Below, one piece after another: positions 5,712 through 11,609 of a stretch of DNA of 11,609 nt. Location of the stretch: the NCBI GenBank assembly GCA_947565265.1, contig CANOFK010000015.1:1-11609 (forward strand), written 5' to 3'. Under the pieces are notes generated by a model, which was not told the origin of the DNA, did no database searches, and was given only the letters and a program-made list of their open reading frames with translations. The translations under genes and the position numbers were made by a program. Position 1 is the stretch's first letter; every line of letters starts with the position of its first letter. The DNA comes from an uncultured Clostridia bacterium. Lineage in GTDB: Bacteria; Bacillota; Clostridia; Oscillospirales; Acutalibacteraceae.

Positions 5712-7505
5712 TTACTCGCCGATGGGTTCGAAGTCGGCGGGGCCGTGTTTGCACAGGGGGCAGACGAAGTCGTCGGGGAGCTCGCCGCCCTCATAGACAT
5801 AGCCGCAGACCTTGCAGACAAAGCCCTTTTTGCCCTCGGTTTGGGGCTTGGGCTTGACGTTATTCTGGTAGTAGGTATAGGTCATGGTTTCCACATGGGA
5901 CATAACCCGCGACTCGGTGACGGTGCAGATGAACATACCGTGGGTGTCCAGGTCCATGTACTGCTCTACCTTAAGGGAGAGGAAGGAGTTGATATACCGG
6001 GGCAGGAAGGCCACGCCGTTATCGGCCCGGAGGATCTCCTGGCCGGCGAACTTATCGGCGTTGCGGCCGCTTTGGAACCCGAAATTCTGGAACAGGGAGA
6101 AGGGGGCGTCTTGGGAGAGGCAGTTGATGTTCATGACGCCGGTCTGCTTGATGACGTGGTGGGAGTAGTTCTCCTTATTGATGCACACGGCGATGCGGTT
6201 GGGGGTGTTGGTCACCTGGGTGACGGTGTTGACGATGAGGCCGTTGTCCTTTTTGCCGTCGTTGCTGGTGACTACGTACAGGCCGTAGCCGATGTTGAAC
6301 AGGGCCGTCAGGTCGTGCTTGTCGGCGGTATCGTCCTGGCGGGCCAGGTAGTCCTGGCAGAGGTTGTTGGCAAGGGTTTCCAGCTTTTCGGCGCTTTCGG
6401 CGTTCAGGGCGGACTTGATGGTGACGGTGGGCTCGGCCAGGGTGAGCTTTTTGGAATTGGCCAGCATCCCCTTCATCACCCGGACGGCCATGGGCGCCCA
6501 GCTTCCGTTCTCGATCATGGCGACGGTGCGGTTTTGGAAGTTGCGCTCGGTCAGGTGGTTGATAAACTCCCGCATAAAGGGGAAGATCTCGGCATTATAG
6601 GTGGTGGTGGCCAGCACCAGCTTGTTGTAGCGGAAGGCGTCCTCTACGGCCTCGGCCATGTCGGTACGGGCCAGGTCATGGATAACCACCTTGGGGCAGC
6701 CCTTTTGGCGGAGCTTTTCGGCGAACTGCTCCACGGCCTTGCGGGTGTTGCCGTACACGGAGGTGTAGGCGATGACGATACCCTCGCTCTCCGGGGTGTA
6801 GGAGGACCACAGATCGTACAGCTTGAGGTAGTGGCCCAGGTTTTCTTTGAGCACCGGGCCGTGGGTGGGGCAGATCACCTGGATGTCCAGGCCGGCGGCC
6901 TTTTTCAGCAGGGCCTGGACCTGGGCGCCGTACTTGCCCACAATGCCGATGTAGTACCGGCGGGCCTCGCAGTCCCATTCCTCCTCCACGTCCAGGGCGC
7001 CGAACTTGCCGAAACCGTCGGCGGAGAAGAGCACTTTGTCGGTGCTGTCATAGGTGACGATAACCTCCGGCCAGTGGACCATGGGGGCGGCCACAAAGGC
7101 AAAATTGTGCCGGCCGGTGGACAGGGTGTCCCCTTCGGCGACCACCACCTGGCGGTCCTCGAAAGCCTCGCCGAAGAACTGTTGGATCATGGCAAAGGCC
7201 TTGCTGCTGGAAACGATTTTGGCCTCTTGATACAGGTGCATAAAATGGGCGATGTTGGCGGAGTGGTCCGGCTCCATGTGCTGGATGATCAGGTAATCCG
7301 GCTTGCGGCCGCCCAGCACGGCTTCGATATTGTCCAGCCACTCGTGGGTAAAGCGGGCGTCTACGGTGTCGAACACGGCGACTTTCTCATCCAGCACCAC
7401 ATAGGAGTTGTAGGCCATGCCGTTGGGCACCACGTACTGCCCTTCGAACAGGTCTACCTGGTGGTCATTGACGCCGACGTACTTGATATCCTGGGTGATT
7501 TCCAT
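5712..7505 (-). CDS. Flavodiiron protein fused to flavin reductase and short rubredoxin domains
   Basis: A 597-residue cytosolic enzyme, probably reducing O2 to water or NO to N2O in an anaerobe. Domains in order: metallo-beta-lactamase-like diiron core (about 1-240) with all ligands visible, H76-x-E78-x-D80-H81, H144, D163 and H215; flavodoxin (244-388) with the FMN loop YTSVYGNTRKA; flavin-reductase-like domain (about 397-548) starting NIGYGLYVVTSNDG; and a rubredoxin-like zinc-ribbon-type iron site with C564-x2-C567 and C582-x2-C585. The two CxxC pairs are only 14 residues apart, shorter than in normal rubredoxin. All the electron-transfer parts needed to go from NAD(P)H to the diiron site may thus lie on one chain. 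ATG 7505 has AAAGGAG 7 nt upstream. It follows a MATE gene and a palindrome (7573-7593) that may control it. I avoid a symbol: fprA-like is fair, norV is not shown. Confidence 0.93.
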   Translation of the reverse strand: MEITQDIKYVGVNDHQVDLFEGQYVVPNGMAYNSYVVLDEKVAVFDTVDARFTHEWLDNIEAVLGGRKPDYLIIQHMEPDHSANIAHFMHLYQEAKIVSSSKAFAMIQQFFGEAFEDRQVVVAEGDTLSTGRHNFAFVAAPMVHWPEVIVTYDSTDKVLFSADGFGKFGALDVEEEWDCEARRYYIGIVGKYGAQVQALLKKAAGLDIQVICPTHGPVLKENLGHYLKLYDLWSSYTPESEGIVIAYTSVYGNTRKAVEQFAEKLRQKGCPKVVIHDLARTDMAEAVEDAFRYNKLVLATTTYNAEIFPFMREFINHLTERNFQNRTVAMIENGSWAPMAVRVMKGMLANSKKLTLAEPTVTIKSALNAESAEKLETLANNLCQDYLARQDDTADKHDLTALFNIGYGLYVVTSNDGKKDNGLIVNTVTQVTNTPNRIAVCINKENYSHHVIKQTGVMNINCLSQDAPFSLFQNFGFQSGRNADKFAGQEILRADNGVAFLPRYINSFLSLKVEQYMDLDTHGMFICTVTESRVMSHVETMTYTYYQNNVKPKPQTEGKKGFVCKVCGYVYEGGELPDDFVCPLCKHGPADFEPIGE

Positions 7506-7572
7506 AGCAATGCTCCTTTTTATAAGGGGTATGATTGTAGGGGGTTGTCCGGCACAGCGCCGGGCGGTGGTC

Positions 7573-7608
7573 CTGTGGTATAGTATACCACAGAACGGGG
7601 GCGTTGAA
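7573..7608 (-). promoter_or_regulatory. Candidate operator and promoter of the flavodiiron gene
   Basis: A 21-bp near-perfect palindrome has 10-bp arms CTGTGGTATA (7573-7582) and TATACCACAG (7584-7593) around a single G. On the minus strand TTCAAC (7603-7608), 17 bp and TACTAT (7580-7585) could form a promoter whose -10 lies inside the palindrome. No T-tract follows, so a terminator for the MATE gene is less likely. A repressor or activator dimer site fits best. The palindrome is certain; its role is inferred. Confidence 0.55.
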
Positions 7609-7636
7609 CAGCTTTTTTCGCAAATTTCGGGGGCGG

Positions 7637-9001
7637 TTAGGACAGGTGGTGGATCTTCAGCTTATACAGGCGCAGGAAGAACACCACGCTGGCCAGGAGG
7701 GAAACGGTTTCGGCAATGGGGAAGGCCCACCAGACCGCGTTGACCTGCCCGGTGGCCGCCGCCAGCAGCCAGGCCGCGGGCACCAGGATGACAAGCTGGC
7801 GCATAAGGGACACCACCAGGCTGTAGACCCCCTTGCCCACTGCCTGGAACAGGGTGGAGGACACGATGCCCAGGGCCGCGAAGATAAAGCAGGTGCAGAT
7901 AATGCGCAGGGCGGGCACGCCAATGGCCAGGAGTTCGGGGGAGGCGTTGAAGATGCCCAGCAGGCGGTGGGGCAGCAGGAGGAACAGGAGCATACCGGCG
8001 GCCATGATGACCAGGGCGATGACGGAGCCGCTGGCCAGGGCCGAGAGCAGGCGCTTTTTGTTTTTGGCCCCGTAGTTAAAGCCCATAATGGGCAGCAGGC
8101 CCTGGGTGAGGCCAAACACCGGCATGAACACAAAGGATTGCAGCTTGAAGTACAGGCCGAACACCGTGTAGGCCGCGGTGGAGAACCCGGAGAGGATGGC
8201 GTTCATGGCCATGTTCATCACCGTGCCGATGGCCTGCATGACAATGGCCGGCAGGCCCACGGCATAGATACTTTTGATGGTGGACCACTGGGGCCGGAAC
8301 CCCTTAAAGCTGATGCGGATGGCATGGGGCCGCACGGCCAGCACCACCAGGCTGAACAGCATGGAGAGGATCTGGCCGCCTACCGTGGCCACCGCCGCGC
8401 CGGTGACGCCCAGGGCCGGCAGGCCGAACCAGCCAAAGATGAACACGGGGTCCAGCAGGATGTTGACGACCGCGCCTACCAACTGGAACACCATGGGCCA
8501 GAACATATTGCCCGTGGCCTGGAGGATCTTCTCCACCATGACCACCACAAAGCTGCCAAAGGAGAAGATGCAGCAGACGGATATGTACTGGTCGCCCATG
8601 TGGACGATCTCGGGGTCGGACTCAAACATCCGGAAAAAGGGGGTGGTGAAAAAGGCCCCGTATACCGCAAAGGCCAGGGCGGTGGCCACGCCCAGCAAAA
8701 TGCCGTGGGCAGCGGCGGAAACGGCCTCCTGCTGGCGGCCCTGGCCCAGCCGCCGGGAGATTAGCGAGGTAACGCCCACCGCGGTGCCCACGGCAAAGGC
8801 GATTTGCAGGTTTTGGATGGGGAAGGCCAGGGACACCGCCGCCAGGGCCTTTTCGCTGACCTGGGACACGAAGTAGCTGTCCACTATATTGTAGAGGGCC
8901 TGGACCATCATGGAAAACATGGCGGGCAGGGCCATGGACAAAATCAGCGGGAGCATTTTTGCCGTGCCCATGCGGTTGGGTTTTTCTGCGTTGGTACTCA
9001 T
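7637..9001 (-). CDS. MATE family efflux transporter
   Basis: A 454-residue inner-membrane protein with about twelve hydrophobic helices in two similar halves (roughly 15-235 and 236-450). It belongs to the multidrug and toxic compound extrusion family, which exports organic cations or drugs using a Na+ or H+ gradient. Typical signs: MALPAMFSMMVQALYNIVDS in helix 1, SRRLGQGR in the first cytoplasmic loop, ILQATGNMFWPM, NILLDPVFIF with its conserved Asp, QGLLPIMGFNYGAKN in the second half, and TLFQAVGKG. Length is normal. ATG 9001 has AAAGGA 10 nt upstream. It is followed by the flavodiiron gene after 131 bp, in the same direction, but a palindrome between them suggests separate control. Substrate unknown. 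Confidence 0.93.
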   Translation of the reverse strand: MSTNAEKPNRMGTAKMLPLILSMALPAMFSMMVQALYNIVDSYFVSQVSEKALAAVSLAFPIQNLQIAFAVGTAVGVTSLISRRLGQGRQQEAVSAAAHGILLGVATALAFAVYGAFFTTPFFRMFESDPEIVHMGDQYISVCCIFSFGSFVVVMVEKILQATGNMFWPMVFQLVGAVVNILLDPVFIFGWFGLPALGVTGAAVATVGGQILSMLFSLVVLAVRPHAIRISFKGFRPQWSTIKSIYAVGLPAIVMQAIGTVMNMAMNAILSGFSTAAYTVFGLYFKLQSFVFMPVFGLTQGLLPIMGFNYGAKNKKRLLSALASGSVIALVIMAAGMLLFLLLPHRLLGIFNASPELLAIGVPALRIICTCFIFAALGIVSSTLFQAVGKGVYSLVVSLMRQLVILVPAAWLLAAATGQVNAVWWAFPIAETVSLLASVVFFLRLYKLKIHHLS

Positions 9002-9067
9002 CCTGTCACGTCCTTTTCTTTTTGGGCGGCCCGCATGGGGCGCCTTCCGTTTTTTCTCGGAAAGTAT

Positions 9068-9076
9068 ATTTTAGCA
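9068..9076 (-). promoter_or_regulatory. Extended -10 promoter of the MATE gene
   Basis: Minus strand TGCTAAAAT, an extended -10. The -35 position holds TTCCTT, a poor match, which an extended -10 can tolerate. The predicted start near 9061 leaves a leader of about 60 nt. Confidence 0.5.
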
Positions 9077-9080
9077 TAAA

Positions 9081-9119
9081 AACCCGGAAAAAGGAAGTAC
9101 CTTGGCCGGGTTTTTTCTT
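9081..9119 (+). terminator. Hairpin with T-tract between the MATE gene and the recombinase
   Basis: AACCCGG (9081-9087) pairs with CCGGGTT (9106-9112), with an inner AAGG/CCTT stem, followed on the plus strand by TTTTCTTTTTTT. It would stop plus-strand transcription entering from beneath the MATE gene. On the minus strand it ends in five T and lies just upstream of the MATE promoter. The rest of 9002-9288 is GC-rich and holds no gene I can support. A TAAAAT at 9211-9216 is a weak candidate -10 for the recombinase. Confidence 0.5.
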
Positions 9120-9267
9120 TTTTTGGGGGACGGGCGGGGGGGCGTCACCCGGAGGGAGCGGGCGGGGCCGCGGGGGGAAGAAAAAGCTGTCGCGATATGC
9201 CGAAAAAAGGTAAAATAGAGGGGCACACAGCGGCACAGCCCCAGGCCGGCCGAAACGTATCCAGTAG

Positions 9268-9885
<618 letters not shown>

Positions 9886-9933
9886 GGGGCGGGATTTTAT
9901 GAGGTGTACCTCCTGGATGTACGCCTCCTCTTC

Positions 9934-9942
9934 TGGTAAAAT
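9934..9942 (+). promoter_or_regulatory. Extended -10 promoter for the small XRE gene
   Basis: TGGTAAAAT matches an extended -10. No good -35 precedes it. Just upstream GTGTACCTCCT (9904-9914) and ATGTACGCCTCCT (9917-9929) are a loose direct pair, and GAGGTGTACCTC (9901-9912) is a near palindrome with a GT centre, so this may be a regulatory or recombinase site. Confidence 0.4.
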
Positions 9943-10044
9943 TAACCTGTAGCCAGGCAAGCCGGGCAGCTTACGGGGAAGGGAGGTTTTGCTAGGAGGA
10001 AACTGCGGAAACTGCTGCAATCTTACATACGGGGGGCTTTTCTG

Positions 10045-10260
10045 GTGGTGCGCCACCGAAAGGGGCTCACCCTGAAACAGATGGCCGCGCTGCTGGGGAT
10101 TTCCTGGCGCTCTTACGCCAGTTTGGAGGGCGGGCGGTACAGGCCGTCCGCGGCCACGCTGCTGCTTTTTCTGAGCCTGTGCCTTGACCGGGAGATCGTG
10201 GAAACGGTGCAGGGGTTTCAGGCCCTGGTGGCCCAGGCGGAAGAAAAGGGCGCCGCGTGA
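10045..10260 (+). CDS. Small XRE-type helix-turn-helix protein
   Basis: A probable DNA-binding protein of 71 residues from GTG 10045. The helix-turn-helix is LTLKQMAALLGISWRSYASL, followed by EGGRYRPSAATLLLF, typical of the Cro/XRE fold; a C-terminal helix (about 45-65) may serve dimerisation. The start is doubtful. With GTG 10045, only half of helix 1 remains. The same frame is open upstream and reads RKLLQSYIRGAFLVVRHRKG, which completes helix 1, and AGGAGG (9994-9999) lies just before CTG 10003. A CTG start at 10003 or 10012 is therefore possible. It lies 159 bp after the recombinase and could control it or act with it; this is inference. Confidence 0.75.
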   Translation: MVRHRKGLTLKQMAALLGISWRSYASLEGGRYRPSAATLLLFLSLCLDREIVETVQGFQALVAQAEEKGAA

Positions 10261-10294
10261 GGGGGAGCCTCTCCCCTACCCCGCTGCCCCGCCG

Positions 10295-10464
10295 CCTAGG
10301 GCTTGTTTGAAAATAGAGGAAATGACGGATTTTTGACCAGAAGCGGTCAGTTTCAAAGAGAAAACCGCAAGTAATACTTGCGTATTACGAGGATTTTTGA
10401 CGCAGAAGATGGTTGCTTCTGGGTAAAAATACGGCGTTTCGGAGTTTTAAAACGGACTCTAGGG
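10295..10464 (+). repeat. 170-bp MITE-like intergenic element, full copy
   Basis: The left end CCTAGGGCTTGTTTGAAAA (10295-10313) and the right end TTTTAAAACGGACTCTAGGG (10445-10464) are imperfect inverted repeats (about 14 of 19 match). A second right end opens the window at 1-41. Inside are CGCAAGTA/TACTTGCG (10366-10382) and the competing GTAATAC/GTATTAC (10371-10388), plus TGACC/GGTCA (10334-10349). It has no coding frame of note and would need a transposase from elsewhere. It stops 8 bp from the T-tract of the tRNA-Gly terminator. Confidence 0.7.
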
Positions 10465-10472
10465 GGCGGGGC

Positions 10473-10509
10473 AAAAAAACCGCGCCCCTGGCTTAGCCAG
10501 GGGCGCGGT
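10473..10509 (-). terminator. Intrinsic terminator of tRNA-Gly
   Basis: On the minus strand a perfect 14-bp stem (arms 10496-10509 and 10479-10492, loop TAA) is followed by a run of T (plus-strand A at 10473-10479). It begins 22 bp after the tRNA 3' end. Confidence 0.9.
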
Positions 10510-10531
10510 GGGGATGCAGCGGGGGTGCTGC

Positions 10532-10605
10532 TGGAGCGGGTGAAGGGAATCGAACCCTCGTATTCAGCTTGGGAAGCTGATGTTCTACCATTGAACTACA
10601 CCCGC
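10532..10605 (-). tRNA. tRNA-Gly (anticodon CCC)
   Basis: Full cloverleaf on the minus strand: acceptor GCGGGTG with CACCCGC, D arm GTTC-AATGGTA-GAAC, anticodon stem TCAGC/GCTGA with loop TTCCCAA, T arm with GGTTCGATTCC, discriminator T, and an encoded CCA (10532-10534). The anticodon is at 10571-10573 and reads GGG codons. It is a single-tRNA transcript with its own promoter and terminator. Confidence 0.97.
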
Positions 10606-10616
10606 ATTGCTTACTT

Positions 10617-10645
10617 AGTATAGCGTATCCGGGGGGAAATGTCAA
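10617..10645 (-). promoter_or_regulatory. Strong sigma-A promoter of tRNA-Gly
   Basis: Consensus TTGACA (10640-10645), a 17-bp spacer and TATACT (10617-10622) on the minus strand. Transcription would start about 5 nt before the mature tRNA. Confidence 0.9.
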
Positions 10646-10732
10646 GGGGGTTTTGGACTTTTTTCTTTTGGGTCGGAAACAGGCCGGGAATGTGAGGAAG
10701 ATTCACGATAACCTCTTTTTCTCAAAAAGTAC

Positions 10733-10761
10733 TGGATTTTTTGTCGAATACGGGTTATAAT
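10733..10761 (+). promoter_or_regulatory. Probable promoter of the frameshifted XRE gene
   Basis: Perfect TATAAT (10756-10761) with TGGATT 17 bp upstream, a weak -35. The inverted repeat CTTTTT-CTC-AAAAAG (10715-10729) lies just before it and could be a site for autoregulation. Confidence 0.55.
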
Positions 10762-10819
10762 AACAACTGTCCTTGAGCCAAGCAGGGCTATGCGGGCTGA
10801 TAAGGAGAAGATGCATAGC

Positions 10820-11270
10820 ATGAAAAAGGCAGATGTTTCCCCGAAGGATCGTTCGGCTTTACTGGCCGATACCCTGCGCAGATACCGGCTGGCGGCGGGC
10901 TTTTCGCAACAGAGCGTGGCGGCTGCTATTGGGATCAGCCGTTCGGCCTATACCTATTATGAAACCGGCAAGACCTCGCCGGACCCCACTACGCTCAACC
11001 GGATTGCCAAGATTTTTGACGTGCCGCTGGAGGTGTTCTTCCAGGAGGAAGGGCATACCGACGGCGCCCGTTTCCGGGATCCGGGCGCCAAGCCGCGCCG
11101 GGCGCCGAAAAAGATCAAGGTGGATCCCCAGAAAGTGGGGGGGGCTGACCGGGGAAGAGAAAACTTTGGTGGCGTACCTGCGCAGCCGGGGGATCTCCGG
11201 GGCCGACGCGCTGGAGGTATTGAAGAAGTTTTATGATTACATGGTAGACCCGGACACGTATTTTTCTTGA
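10820..11270 (+). CDS. XRE-family transcriptional regulator, frameshifted at a G8 tract
   Basis: The N-terminal half is a complete Cro/XRE DNA-binding domain (about residues 15-73): LLADTLRRYRLAAGFSQQSV, AAAIGISRSAYTYYETGKTS and LNRIAKIFDVPLEVFF. A basic linker follows (KPRRAPKKIK). At 11137-11144 there is a run of eight G. As written, the frame then runs into a low-complexity Arg/Gly stretch and stops at 11236. With seven G it continues as LTGEEKTLVAYLRSRGISGA and ends DPDTYFS at 11270, a well-formed helical domain, 149 residues in all. The DNA-binding part is intact either way. The start is uncertain: ATG 10820 is 12 nt and ATG 10811 is 3 nt after AAGGAG; ATG 10790 is also in frame. Whether the shift is real, phase-variable or a sequencing error cannot be told here. 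Confidence 0.8.
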
Positions 11271-11342
11271 ATATAGGGGGGCGGCCGGGTGGCCGGAAAG
11301 TTTTCTTTCCCCTATGTTTCGACATTTTCCGCCTTGTGCCGG

Positions 11343-11351
11343 TGCTATAAT
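11343..11351 (+). promoter_or_regulatory. Extended -10 promoter reading toward tRNA-Arg
   Basis: TGCTATAAT, a perfect TATAAT with the TGn extension. No good -35. The start near 11358 would be about 160 nt before the tRNA. Nothing else in 11271-11518 looks like a gene; GGAAAG/CTTTCC (11295-11310) is a small hairpin, and an open frame from 11289 runs into the tRNA and resembles no protein. Confidence 0.45.
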
Positions 11352-11518
11352 AGCAGGCAGATGGTGAAAGGCAGGTGTTTTTCGGCGGTTTGGGCCGCCG
11401 GGGACGGTAGGTGGTTTTTGCCGGCGCCGTTGGGTTTACGAGGGTTGGTTTTTGCTTACTGTTGGGCCATTGTTTTTACAAAGTTGACTACCGCGGGTTT
11501 TGTGGTTGCCATATATAT

Positions 11519-11556
11519 GCGCTTGTAGCTCAGTTGGATAGAGTATCAGACTCCGA
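11519..11556 (+). tRNA. 5' half of tRNA-Arg (CCG), interrupted after the anticodon
   Basis: GCGCTTG acceptor strand, TA, D arm GCTC-AGTTGGATA-GAGT, A, anticodon strand TCAGA and CTCCGA with anticodon CCG (11553-11555). All agree with a normal tRNA-Arg up to position 37. The next bases (CGTTTCAGGCC) cannot pair with TCAGA, and neither a T arm nor the matching CAAGCGC acceptor strand occurs in the remaining 53 bp. The gene is therefore interrupted, truncated, or chimeric at the contig edge. Confidence 0.65.
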
Positions 11557-11609
11557 CGTTTCAGGCCGGTTTAGTTGAGATAGGCCGGAAAGCCCAGTGT
11601 TTTGTAGGG

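Noticed and set aside
5691..7583. 630-residue plus-strand open frame
   Set aside because: It lies antisense across the whole flavodiiron gene. It is a Gly/Val/His-rich frame without stops because of GC-rich codon use, and shows no protein motif.
7604..8764. 386-residue plus-strand open frame
   Set aside because: Antisense to the MATE gene; its sequence is rich in Gly, His, Gln and Asp with no domain pattern, while the minus strand encodes a clear transporter.
10378..10623. 81-residue plus-strand frame
   Set aside because: It spans the MITE-like element, a terminator and the antisense of tRNA-Gly, including the familiar tRNA-derived peptide VKGIEPSYSAWEADVLPLNY-like sequence.
11484..11518. 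TTGACT with ATATATAT as tRNA-Arg promoter
   Set aside because: The spacing is about 22 bp, and a start set by that -10 would fall inside the tRNA.
11289..11528. 79-residue plus-strand frame
   Set aside because: It has no ribosome site I trust, no family resemblance, and runs into the tRNA-Arg half.

Overview
The window looks like chromosomal DNA from a GC-rich anaerobic Firmicute, most likely a gut member of the Clostridia (Oscillospiraceae-like). This is inferred from the flavodiiron protein, AAGGAG/AGGAGG ribosome sites, sigma-A-type promoters, and many short hairpin-rich repeats between genes. No database search was possible, so family names rest on motifs.

Layout. (1) 1-2551: a minus-strand housekeeping operon (LacX-like aldose epimerase, MazG-like pyrophosphohydrolase, Cof-type HAD phosphatase). 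It has a clear promoter at 2361-2389 and an intrinsic terminator at 56-88. (2) 2552-3056: dtd (D-aminoacyl-tRNA deacylase), transcribed divergently, with its own promoter and terminator. (3) 3057-4251: about 1.2 kb with no convincing gene. It holds five degenerate repeats spaced at multiples of 11 bp, a 114-127 bp tandem repeat, and a hairpin repeat. (4) 4252-5142: an acyltransferase-domain (NAT_N/GNAT_C-type) protein. (5) 5143-5711: another non-coding stretch made of a 291-bp element with inverted ends and three strong hairpins, two copies of a GCGCAT-containing repeat, and a bidirectional terminator. (6) 5712-9001, minus strand: a flavodiiron protein (diiron core, flavodoxin, flavin reductase, short rubredoxin) preceded by a MATE-family exporter. 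(7) 9289-10260, plus strand: a small serine recombinase and a short XRE-type helix-turn-helix protein. (8) 10295-11609: a 170-bp MITE-like element whose right end also opens the window, a complete tRNA-Gly(CCC) on the minus strand with promoter and terminator, an XRE regulator frameshifted at a run of eight G, and the 5' half of a tRNA-Arg(CCG) that departs from the tRNA pattern just after the anticodon.

The genes do not form one pathway. The first three probably share a transcript with damage-control or metabolite-clearing roles; dtd is translation quality control; the flavodiiron protein probably removes O2 or NO. I found no convincing new multi-gene system. The features most worth following are the interrupted tRNA-Arg, the G8 frameshift, the phased repeat array, and the structured intergenic elements whose hairpins change sequence while keeping base pairing.
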